Positions 15,750-24,153 of a stretch of DNA of 36,725 nucleotides are shown here, in pieces. The notes below the pieces were generated by a model. The model worked only from the letters and a program-made list of their open reading frames with translations. It did not search any database and was not told the DNA's origin. The stretch's first letter is position 1. Each line of letters begins with the position of its first letter. Made by a program: the position numbers and the translations under genes. The stretch is taken from contig CAIWRB010000300.1 in assembly GCA_903914955.1 (NCBI GenBank), positions 1 through 36,725 of the forward strand. The letters are read 5' to 3'. Source of the stretch: an uncultured Chloroflexota bacterium. Its GTDB lineage: Bacteria > Chloroflexota > Anaerolineae > Anaerolineales > Villigracilaceae.

Positions 15750-16877
15750 ATGACATCCGCAGAAATTATCACCATTGGAACTGAAATATTACTCGGCGAG
15801 ATCGTGGATACCAACACACGTTATCTTGCGCGCAATTTGCGCGGACTTGGCATTGACCTGTACCGCACGATCACCATCGGCGATAACGAAGAACGCATTG
15901 CCGGCGCCATTCGCGAATCAATGGAACGCGCAGATATTGTCATCACCACTGGTGGGCTTGGCCCAACAATAGACGACCCCACACGTGACGCCGTGGCAAA
16001 AGCCATGGGCGTGGAAACAGAATTTCGCGAAGACCTCTGGCAACAAGTGGTCGCGACCATCGCGCGCTATGGACGCACGCCATCTGAAAATCAGAAACGG
16101 CAGGCGTATGTTCCAAAGGGCGCGCTCGGAATTCTAAATCCTGTTGGCACTGCGCCTTGTTTTATTGTTGAAACACCGCGCAACGCGATCATCTCTTTGC
16201 CTGGCGTCCCAAACGAAATGGAACATGTTTTACACGAGTCCATCATTCCCTATTTGCAAAAAAGATTCAACCTTAATGAAATTATAAAAGTTCGGGTATT
16301 ACATTGCTCGGGTCTCGGCGAAGGCATGATTGACGAAAAAATTTCGGATCTTGAAATGTTAAGCAACCCCACGGTTGGCTTGGCCGCACACACAGGCGTT
16401 GTGGATATACGTATCGCCGCGAAGGCAAAAAGCGAAAGTGAAGCGAATATCATGATCGCGGAGATCGAGTCGCAAGTCCGCGAAAGACTCGGGAATGTTG
16501 TCTTTGGAGCGGATGAAGATAAACTCGAAGAGGTCACATTGGACCTGATCGCCCGCCGCGGCTGGACTCTAACCGCAGTCGAATCGGGTCTCGATGGGAT
16601 TCTTGCCCGTAAAATTCCGCACAGCGCATCTTTTCCTAATCTGACAGCTGATGCATTGATGCAAACATTACGCGCCGCCCAAGCAGAATCGCAAGCAGAT
16701 ATCGCCCTGGGTGTTTCTGTTTATTCCGAAGATCGCTCCGCTGAAATGGCCATGATCACACCACTCGGCGAAAAAACACATCATATTACCTATGGCGGGC
16801 CCACGCGAAGTCTGCAATACTGGGCTATGAACCTTGCTCTCAACTGGCTGCGGACAAGTGTAGAGGAAATGAAATAA
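15750..16877 (+). CDS. cinA: CinA-like protein with degenerate C-terminal domain
   Basis: A CinA-family protein of 375 aa. The N-terminal MoCF-like (COG1058) domain is complete: IITIGTEILLGEIVDTNTRYLA, TTGGLGPTIDDPTRDAVAKA, PGVPNEMEHV. In the family this domain is an ADP-ribose/NAD-related pyrophosphatase. The C-terminal CinA/PncC domain, normally about 160 residues with NMN deamidase activity, is only about 115 residues here. The usual AESCTGG is replaced by AVESGLDG, and the normal GGVVAYSN-type strand and glycine-rich AGP segment are not recognisable. The deamidase function is therefore probably lost. No clear ribosome-binding site precedes the ATG. The stop codon overlaps the next start (TAATG). 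Confidence 0.85.
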   Translation: MTSAEIITIGTEILLGEIVDTNTRYLARNLRGLGIDLYRTITIGDNEERIAGAIRESMERADIVITTGGLGPTIDDPTRDAVAKAMGVETEFREDLWQQVVATIARYGRTPSENQKRQAYVPKGALGILNPVGTAPCFIVETPRNAIISLPGVPNEMEHVLHESIIPYLQKRFNLNEIIKVRVLHCSGLGEGMIDEKISDLEMLSNPTVGLAAHTGVVDIRIAAKAKSESEANIMIAEIESQVRERLGNVVFGADEDKLEEVTLDLIARRGWTLTAVESGLDGILARKIPHSASFPNLTADALMQTLRAAQAESQADIALGVSVYSEDRSAEMAMITPLGEKTHHITYGGPTRSLQYWAMNLALNWLRTSVEEMK

Positions 16878-17854
16878 TGCCCCCAGCACGCCACAGCAAC
16901 GATTCTTTCTTGGTGACTGTGGCATGGGCGCTGAATATTGCGGGATTAGCTGGTATCGCGCTCGTGCTGATAGCATATTGGGCATTCCAACCTGCACTCG
17001 CCGCGCCACAAAACTCAAATTCCATATCAACTTCCGCCCTGCCTGCAACTTATACACCGAATCCAAATTCGCTTTATTTACCCACGGTCACACCAAATCC
17101 ACGTTCGACATTGATCGTTGTCCAAACGCAAACGCCTTTTGTGCTCGAAAACAGCACCACGCGCCCAGTCACAATCGGGTATTCGGTTTCAGGTCGGCCG
17201 ATCGAAGTTTATACATTTGGAAATGGAGAACGACAACGCATGATCGTGGCCGGCATTCACGGCGGCTATGAATGGAATACCATCGCGCTCGCAGATGAAT
17301 TGATCAAATCTATAAACGATAATCCGTCAATCATTCCATCCGATGTCACACTTTTTGTTCTGCGCAACATGAATCCAGATGGTGATGCCAGGGATCATGG
17401 GATCGATGGCCGCGTCAACGATCATGGAGTGGACTTGAATCGCAACTTCCCCACCAATTGGGCTGCAGACTGGGATCGCGAAGGATGTTGGAATTACGGA
17501 CCAACTACGGGAGGAACTGGTCCAGCCTCCGAACCAGAAACCCGCGCCGTGATGGGATTCCTGCAAAATCATAGAGTTGAAACATTGATCAGTTATCATA
17601 GTGCGGCTCTCGGCGTTTTCCCTGGCGGTGAACCCTGGGAGGAAATATCGACCCGATTTGCAAAAGCGCTTGCGAAGGAGACAGGATATCCATTTCCGCC
17701 AATAGACACAGGTTGCATATTTACCGGCACACTCGCAGACTATGCCGTGGAGCTAGGCGCAGTCGCCGTAGACATGGAACTATCCACTCATAAATCCACA
17801 GACTTCAAAAAAAATGTAAATGCGTTGAAAATATTATTGAATTGGCAAAAATAA
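16877..17854 (+). CDS. M14-family zinc carboxypeptidase, membrane-anchored
   Basis: A peptidase of 325 aa with one N-terminal membrane segment (about 12-37) and a Ser/Thr/Pro/Asn-rich linker. The extracytoplasmic M14 domain starts at about 97. The zinc ligands are in HGGYE (His128, Glu132) and SYHSA (His241). VDLNRNFP supplies the Asn-Arg substrate-binding pair, and Glu301 in VDMELSTH is the catalytic base. All key residues are present. Related M14 proteins cut peptidoglycan stem peptides (MpaA, gamma-D-Glu-mDAP amidase type) or peptides. The protein is translationally coupled to cinA through TAATG. Confidence 0.85.
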   Translation: MPPARHSNDSFLVTVAWALNIAGLAGIALVLIAYWAFQPALAAPQNSNSISTSALPATYTPNPNSLYLPTVTPNPRSTLIVVQTQTPFVLENSTTRPVTIGYSVSGRPIEVYTFGNGERQRMIVAGIHGGYEWNTIALADELIKSINDNPSIIPSDVTLFVLRNMNPDGDARDHGIDGRVNDHGVDLNRNFPTNWAADWDREGCWNYGPTTGGTGPASEPETRAVMGFLQNHRVETLISYHSAALGVFPGGEPWEEISTRFAKALAKETGYPFPPIDTGCIFTGTLADYAVELGAVAVDMELSTHKSTDFKKNVNALKILLNWQK

Positions 17855-17965
17855 TATTTGCCATAAATTCGTTGGGCGTTTTTGCAATCGACCACAAATT
17901 CTGCGTTCTTAATTAAAATAACAGTCAGCAAGTCGGTCAGACAACAAATAATTTCAGGAGTATGA

Positions 17966-19948
17966 ATGACTCAAAACGTAAATACCCTATTCACGAATGC
18001 CATCGTCCTCACAATGGATGGAAAATTAAACCAATATGACCGCGGCGCGGTTGCAGTACGAGATGACATGATCGTTGCTGTCGGCGCGGAATCTGAAATA
18101 ACAAAAGAATATTCGGCTGACGAAACGATTGATTGCGGCGGCAAAGTACTCATGCCTGGACTTATCAATGCGCACACACATGTCCCCATGACCCTCCTGC
18201 GTGGTCTCGCCGATGACCTGCGCCTTGATGTCTGGCTGATGGGTTACATGCTTCCTGTTGAACGTGAATTCGTTACCCCGGAATTTGTTCGGCTTGGAAC
18301 CTTGCTCGCCTGTGCAGAACAGATTCGCAGCGGCGTGACCACCTTTAACGATATGTACTTCTTCGAGGACGCAATCGCCCAGGCCACAGCAGACGCGGGC
18401 ATGCGCGCAGTCTGCGGGCAAAGCGTGATGAAATATCCCGCGCCGGATGCCCCCTCATTTGAAGTATCTCTTGCGATGGCGCGTGAATTCATCAAGAAGT
18501 GGAAAGGACACCCGCTGATCGTCCCGGCGGTTGCTCCGCATGCTCCCTACTCCACAACACCAGAGATCTTGCGAACATGCGCCAACCTGGCCAGGGAATT
18601 CGATGTGCCTTTGCACATTCACATTTCTGAAACTGCGTTTGAGGTCGAAACCATGCGAAACGAACAAGGCATGCCTGTCGTTCCGTATGTTAAAAAACAG
18701 GGCGTGCTCGTAGCAAAAGTGATTGCTGCGCATTGCGTCCACATTGACTTTGGCGAAATGAAAACGCTGAAACATGTGAATGCGGGTATCGCCCATAACC
18801 CTTCCTCAAATCTAAAACTTGCTTCAGGATTTGCCCCCGTACAAAAAATGCTGGAGACTGGTCTCAACGTGGGTATCGGCACCGATGGTCCCGCATCAAA
18901 TAATGATCTCGATATGTTTGAAGAAATGCGTCTGGCCTCCTTCGTTGCGAAAGCATCCAGCAATGACCCGACGGTCGTTCCAGCAGCGACTGCGCTCCTG
19001 ATGGCTACCCGCATGGGGGCGCAAGCGCTCCATATTGGACATTTGACAGGATCGCTCGAAGCAGGCAAACGCGCCGACTTGATATTGGTGGACACATCCC
19101 CCGTCCACAATTCTCCACGCTTCCGCCGTGACCCGAACAATGCCTACGCTCAACTGGTATTCGCGTCCAAATCGACAGACGTGACTGATGTGATGGTTAA
19201 TGGAAAATGGTTGATGCGTGCGCACGAATTGCTCACGTTGAATGAAGCTGAGCTTCTCGGGCAGGCGCGTGAAATTGCGCAGAAGATTGACGCATTCCTG
19301 ATCGAACGCGAACAATCCATACTTTCAAAATTGATCGCGCTCGGCGGCTCGATGGAACAGGAATCTTTCGAGGTGCAGGTCAAGGTCAAGGTCGCGGAAC
19401 CAGATCTATTAATTCAGAACATGCAGCGGACTGAGATCGAAATTAACGCATACAAGCATTATCTTCAATATGACGAGTATTACATGTTCGAAGATCCAGC
19501 GCAGGGACGGCTACGCTTCCGCGAAGATAATTTGATCAACGAAAAAGGTGATGTTGAGAATGTGCGCTCACGCCTAACATTGCTTGGTCAAAAACGAGAA
19601 GGCGAGATCGGACATGACGTGCTGCTTTCACGCAGTCGTTTCCTTGCGCCTGCTGTGCACACATCACGTTTCTATCGCGAATACTTCAAACCAAAACAGG
19701 TTATTTCCATTGAAAAAGACCGCCTACGCTGGCATATCAAATATAAAGAAACTGAGTTCTTTATTAATCTCGATCACATGAAAGACCCTGCAAACATGGG
19801 ATATTTCCTTGAGATCAAAAGCCGAACTTGGAGCCGAAAAGATGCCGATCTTAAAGCAGATTTGGTCAATGAACTGCTAAACCTGCTTGGTCTGGGTGAT
19901 GCAGAAACAGTTATACAAGATTATATCGAGACCTTGTTACCGCAATAA
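17966..19948 (+). CDS. MtaD-like amidohydrolase fused to a CYTH-like domain
   Basis: A two-domain protein of 660 aa. Residues 1-450 are a metal-dependent amidohydrolase of the 5'-methylthioadenosine/S-adenosylhomocysteine deaminase (MtaD/TrzN/SsnA) group: AHTHVPMTLLRGLADDL (His70, His72), HIHISE (His217, His219, Glu222), AAHCVHID (His256) and GTDGPASNNDLDM (Asp307). The catalytic set is complete. Residues about 465-655 look like a CYTH/triphosphate-tunnel domain: an ExExK-like EVQVK (469-473; the second Glu is Gln), RLRFRE (515-520), SRLTLLGQKREGE, SIEKDRLRWHI and FLEIKSR. CAGGAG lies 5 nt before the ATG. The likely reaction of the N-terminal part is deamination of SAH, MTA or a similar purine or triazine; the CYTH role is unknown. 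Confidence 0.82.
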   Translation: MTQNVNTLFTNAIVLTMDGKLNQYDRGAVAVRDDMIVAVGAESEITKEYSADETIDCGGKVLMPGLINAHTHVPMTLLRGLADDLRLDVWLMGYMLPVEREFVTPEFVRLGTLLACAEQIRSGVTTFNDMYFFEDAIAQATADAGMRAVCGQSVMKYPAPDAPSFEVSLAMAREFIKKWKGHPLIVPAVAPHAPYSTTPEILRTCANLAREFDVPLHIHISETAFEVETMRNEQGMPVVPYVKKQGVLVAKVIAAHCVHIDFGEMKTLKHVNAGIAHNPSSNLKLASGFAPVQKMLETGLNVGIGTDGPASNNDLDMFEEMRLASFVAKASSNDPTVVPAATALLMATRMGAQALHIGHLTGSLEAGKRADLILVDTSPVHNSPRFRRDPNNAYAQLVFASKSTDVTDVMVNGKWLMRAHELLTLNEAELLGQAREIAQKIDAFLIEREQSILSKLIALGGSMEQESFEVQVKVKVAEPDLLIQNMQRTEIEINAYKHYLQYDEYYMFEDPAQGRLRFREDNLINEKGDVENVRSRLTLLGQKREGEIGHDVLLSRSRFLAPAVHTSRFYREYFKPKQVISIEKDRLRWHIKYKETEFFINLDHMKDPANMGYFLEIKSRTWSRKDADLKADLVNELLNLLGLGDAETVIQDYIETLLPQ

Positions 19949-19961
19949 GACGCGAAACAAA

Positions 19962-20966
19962 ATGGAAACATTCAAAAAAATACTGGCAACGATCTTTGCG
20001 ATCCTCTTCATCATCACCGCCATTGCTGCGCTCATATTTTTCAACTTTGACCGAAAGGCATTCACCGCAGAGACCTATCAAAAGGGATTTGCAAAAGCAG
20101 ATTTTTACAATCAACTGCCAGCCATTATCGCACAAGCCATGGCTTCTACAACGAACGAGGAACAACTTCCCATCGTGATGCGCGGGATGAGCACGCAAGC
20201 CTGGGATGCGTTCTTTCGATCTTTGTTACCGCAGGATGTTCTAAAAGAGATGGGAGATGATGCATTAAATTCCACCTTTTCTTATTTAAATATGCAGACA
20301 GATTCCGCAGAACTTTCATTACAGCCGCTTAAGACAAGCATTGTCAGCGAATCGGGTGCGCAGGCAGTTTTTACACTTTTGAAATCACTGCCAGATTGCA
20401 CCTTACGCCAGATCGGCCAGATCACAATTGACTTGTTTTCAAGTAGTGAGATCCAATTTTGCAATCCACCTGAGGATCTGTATCCACTTCTAACACCCAT
20501 CGTGCAAGGTCAAATGCAAATGGCCGCCCTCGCGATCCCCGATCAATTCACCATCGTCAGCGCGCCGCCTGAAAATGATCCACGCCAAAAATTGCAGACT
20601 GCTCGAATGCTCATGCGATTAAGTCCATTATTACCGCTTGGATTATTGCTGTTGATGACGATCATTGTTGTCAACTCGCTCAAGAGCTGGCTGGAATGGT
20701 GGGGCTTTCCATTCATCATCACGGGTGGATTGGTTAGTCTGATGGGATTCAGTGGCGCGCCTGTGATCGGGGTTATTTTTCAGCGTATCCTTGTGAACAG
20801 AATGCCGGCTTTCCTCCCCGCGATCATATTGGATTATGCAGGCAATTTGGCATCTGCGATGGTACAGGCATTACTGAACCCTATTTTATTTCAGGGAATA
20901 TTCCTTGTTGTTATCGGAGTAGTAATGGTGGCAGGGGTTTACTTTGCTAAGACAAATAATATTTGA
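19962..20966 (+). CDS. Unknown membrane protein
   Basis: I do not recognise a family. The 334-aa protein has one N-terminal membrane segment (about 8-29), an extracytoplasmic region of about 200 residues with no clear motif apart from a Cys pair (DCTLRQIG and QFCNPPEDLYP, possibly a disulfide), and three or four hydrophobic segments in the last 110 residues, some probably re-entrant. The frame is open from 19887, but the ATG at 19962 starts right before the first membrane segment and does not overlap the preceding amidohydrolase gene. No good ribosome-binding site is seen. It follows that gene by 13 nt and may share its transcript. Confidence 0.65.
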   Translation: METFKKILATIFAILFIITAIAALIFFNFDRKAFTAETYQKGFAKADFYNQLPAIIAQAMASTTNEEQLPIVMRGMSTQAWDAFFRSLLPQDVLKEMGDDALNSTFSYLNMQTDSAELSLQPLKTSIVSESGAQAVFTLLKSLPDCTLRQIGQITIDLFSSSEIQFCNPPEDLYPLLTPIVQGQMQMAALAIPDQFTIVSAPPENDPRQKLQTARMLMRLSPLLPLGLLLLMTIIVVNSLKSWLEWWGFPFIITGGLVSLMGFSGAPVIGVIFQRILVNRMPAFLPAIILDYAGNLASAMVQALLNPILFQGIFLVVIGVVMVAGVYFAKTNNI

Positions 20967-20976
20967 CAGCTTCAGA

Positions 20977-22077
20977 TCACGGACATCCATTCGCGAGATG
21001 TTCTTCAAAGGTAACTGTAAAGGTATGATAGCCTGAGTTATCACACTTCGCCTGAAAATAATAATAGGGGGAAGTTTGGGGAAAAGCGACAGCTTTCAAT
21101 GCATCCAAACTTGGATTTGAAATTGGCTTGGGCGGCAAGCCTGCGTAAATATAAGTGTTATACGGGGAGTCAATTTTCAGATCGTCGAGGCTGAGCGGAT
21201 TTGTCCACCAGGTTTGTCCAATCGAATCATAGCCTAGCGCAAATTGTACTGTCGGGTCACTTCCAAGAGTCATTCCAATGTTCAAGCGATTAAGAAACAC
21301 AGATGTGATCAATGGCATTTCTTCATTTTGAATGGATTCGCGCTCCACGATGGATGCGAGAATGACGGCTTGATTGACGTTCAATCCCTGCGCTGAAAAA
21401 CCTGAACGCATTTCATCGGTGATATGTAAAGTAAAGTTACGTGCGATGGTTTCGAGTAATTGATCCACGGTGGTGGTGCGCGGCAGAAGATAAGAATCAG
21501 GGAGGAAGAATCCTTCCATTGTGGCGGGAGATGCAAAAGCAAGGACTTGCGGCGGAGTCTGCGCGGCGGTGATAAATGCTTCGGGAGAAATATCCAGCCC
21601 AGAGGTTGGCAGCGAAGCGGCGATCTCTTCCATCCGCCAACCTGAGAGAATTACAAAGGGTATTTCTTCAGGAGTTGAATCCTGCAATTCGCTTGCGATA
21701 TCGATCATGGATAGCGCGGGACTGAGGGCATATTCGCCTGCTTGAAGTGTCGTGTCAAGTCCGGTATAAACAAAATAATCGTAAAGAAAGTCTGCCCTGC
21801 TAATGATGCTTGATTCTTCAAGGCGGGATGTAACAGAGGCAACTGATTCACCCTGCTCAATGCGAAATGACCGCTCAACGCCGTTTGAATCCAGTGGCGT
21901 AATCAACGCATCACCATGCGAAAGCAGTCGCGCTGAATATTCTATTCGGTCAGAAATAGAAAGTAAACGGGCGGGCGGACCATACAAAAGCGATGCTCGC
22001 GCGGGGATATAACCAAGCGTGAGAAAAATGCAGGCAATAATTGCGATGATAAAAAGAAAGAAATATATACGGCTCAT
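20977..22077 (-). CDS. mltG: Endolytic murein transglycosylase MltG
   Basis: An inner-membrane lytic transglycosylase (YceG-like) that cleaves nascent glycan strands. It is 366 aa with an N-terminal membrane anchor (about 4-23), a LysM-like region with FRIEQGESVASVTSRLEE, and the YceG catalytic core: EGFFLPDSY, ASIVERES with catalytic Glu245, SDPTVQFALG, YNTYIYAGLPPKPISNP and YYYFQA. All core motifs are present. It lies 6 nt downstream of ruvX on the same strand, a common pairing. It converges with the unknown membrane protein gene with no visible terminator between them. Confidence 0.93.
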   Translation of the reverse strand: MSRIYFFLFIIAIIACIFLTLGYIPARASLLYGPPARLLSISDRIEYSARLLSHGDALITPLDSNGVERSFRIEQGESVASVTSRLEESSIISRADFLYDYFVYTGLDTTLQAGEYALSPALSMIDIASELQDSTPEEIPFVILSGWRMEEIAASLPTSGLDISPEAFITAAQTPPQVLAFASPATMEGFFLPDSYLLPRTTTVDQLLETIARNFTLHITDEMRSGFSAQGLNVNQAVILASIVERESIQNEEMPLITSVFLNRLNIGMTLGSDPTVQFALGYDSIGQTWWTNPLSLDDLKIDSPYNTYIYAGLPPKPISNPSLDALKAVAFPQTSPYYYFQAKCDNSGYHTFTVTFEEHLANGCP

Positions 22078-22083
22078 GAGGAA

Positions 22084-22506
22084 TTAGGGATTCGGGTTGC
22101 GATTGGATTCGAGATAGGATTGGAGGATAACGACTGCAGCAAATGCATCCTGATGGCCCGAACGTTTTTTTCTTGAAACGCCAATTTCAATTCGCGCCGA
22201 ACGCGCATCTTGAGTGCTGAATGATTCATCCCACATTTCAACGGAAAGGTTGGTCTGATTTTTCAATTCATCGGCAAAACGCGCGGCGCGGCGGCCTGCT
22301 GGATTCGGGTGTCCTTCTTCGTCAAAAGATTGGCCGATGACGATCAAAGTCACTTTGTTTTGCTCGGCGAGGTCAGCCACTTGCGCTGCATCAACGGCAC
22401 GCGAAATATGTTCTATTACTTTTAGCGGACTGGCGATTGTGGCGGTCGCATCGCTGAGCGCGAGGCCGATCCGTTTTTCGCCATGGTCAATTGCAAGAAT
22501 TCGCAT
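22084..22506 (-). CDS. ruvX: Putative pre-16S rRNA nuclease RuvX/YqgF
   Basis: An RNase H-like nuclease (YqgF) that processes the 5' end of 16S rRNA. The 140-aa protein has the typical order of acidic residues: AIDHGEKRIGLALSD at the N-terminus, IGQSFDEEG in the middle, WDESFSTQDA and SGHQDAFAAVVILQSYL near the end. The start codon is ATG with GGAG upstream (about 22512-22515). It forms an operon with mltG and probably with the baseplate-J-like gene 27 nt upstream. Confidence 0.93.
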   Translation of the reverse strand: MRILAIDHGEKRIGLALSDATATIASPLKVIEHISRAVDAAQVADLAEQNKVTLIVIGQSFDEEGHPNPAGRRAARFADELKNQTNLSVEMWDESFSTQDARSARIEIGVSRKKRSGHQDAFAAVVILQSYLESNRNPNP

Positions 22507-22533
22507 TCATTCTCCAAAGAACTCGAAAAAAAA

Positions 22534-24024
22534 TTATTTAATTTCCACAGAAATATTATATGGGATCAATGGAAACCACGGCCACCAGACTGGAACGAGG
22601 TCAATGATGGGATCATCGCGCAATGAAAAATTAGAGGCTAATTCTTTTTTTACTGAATTCAATTGATGCCCGCGCACAATTGAAAAAACCTTCATCTTAT
22701 CCACTTGACGAAGTAATGTGCGGGTCACTTCAAGGTCAAAATGTGTGAGTCCAGATGTGTCCGTTGACGGGTCGGTGAGTATTTTCAATTTCTGTGCTCC
22801 AAAAGGTGCAAAGCCGTCGGTTATGGATGTATCCAATGTTGCTGATGTGAGCTGGTCAACATCATCCGCCAGGACATACTGAACGGAATATTCAACCTGC
22901 ATGTTTAAACTCAGATCCTTACCAGGCTGACCTGCTGCAGGTTCATAAACCTCGTTCACTACTTTCAAAACCTCCAGAGTGTCCGATAACAAAATATCGT
23001 TTGGCCCGATCTGCGCGAGCAATTTAGATTCAGCATCGCGACTCAAATTCTCTAAAACAATTTTGCGTAATTTCTCACGGTCAACATCAGTGGCTCCAGT
23101 CACTTTTGAATCCGCGCCGCCTGTGATCGGATTCGAGTTGGAGACAGCGATTGAAAGTCCAAGGGGACCATCCACAACAAGCACCGACTCGCCTGGAACG
23201 TTTCCACTTGCGCCGGATTGAAGCGCCTCGATCGGCACATCCAAAAATTTATCGAGGCCGGGTTCAAGAAAGGTATCGTGCAGGGTAATAAACTTAATGG
23301 GCAATTCAGTCACAGTTGAAACGATCGTGCCAGCGCGAATATTCACCTCAGTCTGACCGAGATTTCTAAACCGTGCAATTCCCTGTGACTTGGATTTCGG
23401 AACAGTGATATTACTCGTGACGGCAAAAGACTGTTTGGTATCAACTGTGATCGATAACCCCCGTGCAGGGACCGCACCCGTTACAGACACCGACTTTACA
23501 GACTGACTCGCTGTGACTGGGATGATTACGCTTTGGGTCTGCGATTCTGGAAATAAGGTTAACCTCACATGCGGGACAAATAAGCCTGCCACTACCAAAA
23601 CAGCGATTACTCCCGCTGTAAAAGACAGTATGCGCCCAAGCAGGGATGTCCGCCACGCGTCTTCTTTCTCGTACACAATATCTCGAATCTTCCGCAGGTC
23701 ACGGCGCGGCGTCTTCGGGATACGCCTGCTTCTCGGACCAGAATCAGGCCACGGATCACGCTGAGCAGCTACTGTCGACTTGAAGACAGGAATTCCCAAC
23801 GATTCCGCATCCCTCCTGACTTTTGCGCGGCGAGTTACCAATCCCAATTGCGCGCCTAACGAATCTGCGTGTCTATGAAGAACTTTTAGATCAAGCACAC
23901 GCAGAATTATTTTTTCATATTTGGGCCAGACGAGTAAAATACGCGGCGTCTTTGCCCACGAAAATTTATCGCGGACAGAGATGAGGTCATCGTGAGATTC
24001 CAGAGTGATAATTTTTGTTTTCAA
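22534..24024 (-). CDS. Membrane-anchored baseplate J/gp47-like protein
   Basis: A protein of 496 aa with an N-terminal cytoplasmic region of about 125 basic residues, which resembles a nucleotide or signalling fold. One membrane segment (about 132-152) is followed by an extracytoplasmic region. The extracytoplasmic part resembles the baseplate J-like domain: FRNLGQTEVNIRAGTIVST, then PIEALQSGASGNVP, the order seen in gp47/J proteins. No other phage or contractile-injection gene is present, so it is not evidence of a prophage. It shares strand and spacing with ruvX and mltG, which points to an envelope role. The only possible start is a TTG at 24024 without a visible ribosome-binding site; an in-frame stop lies five codons upstream. 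Confidence 0.65.
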   Translation of the reverse strand: MKTKIITLESHDDLISVRDKFSWAKTPRILLVWPKYEKIILRVLDLKVLHRHADSLGAQLGLVTRRAKVRRDAESLGIPVFKSTVAAQRDPWPDSGPRSRRIPKTPRRDLRKIRDIVYEKEDAWRTSLLGRILSFTAGVIAVLVVAGLFVPHVRLTLFPESQTQSVIIPVTASQSVKSVSVTGAVPARGLSITVDTKQSFAVTSNITVPKSKSQGIARFRNLGQTEVNIRAGTIVSTVTELPIKFITLHDTFLEPGLDKFLDVPIEALQSGASGNVPGESVLVVDGPLGLSIAVSNSNPITGGADSKVTGATDVDREKLRKIVLENLSRDAESKLLAQIGPNDILLSDTLEVLKVVNEVYEPAAGQPGKDLSLNMQVEYSVQYVLADDVDQLTSATLDTSITDGFAPFGAQKLKILTDPSTDTSGLTHFDLEVTRTLLRQVDKMKVFSIVRGHQLNSVKKELASNFSLRDDPIIDLVPVWWPWFPLIPYNISVEIK

Positions 24025-24133
24025 AAGTAGTCTACATTATTGATTTTCAGGTCTTTGAATTATATACTGATAGCGCCATCTACGGCGAGCCATATTCATT
24101 TCATGAAAAATAGCACTTCCTAATATTGGAGAT

Positions 24134-24152
24134 ATTATATATAATATATAAT
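24134..24152. promoter_or_regulatory. AT-only palindrome overlapping -10 and start of the GntR gene
   Basis: A 9-bp perfect inverted repeat (24134-24142 and 24144-24152) flanks one central base, all A and T. It contains TATAAT twice (24140-24145 and 24147-24152) and ends 1 nt before the ATG. It is a good candidate for the GntR operator and also for the -10 box of a short-leader or leaderless transcript. No strong -35 is seen (TTCCTA at 24117-24122). Confidence 0.5.
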
Positions 24153-24153
24153 C

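Noticed and set aside
22534-24024. Prophage or contractile injection system, suggested by the baseplate J-like protein
   Set aside because: The protein has a cytoplasmic domain and a membrane helix, and no tail, sheath, capsid, integrase or spike gene is nearby.
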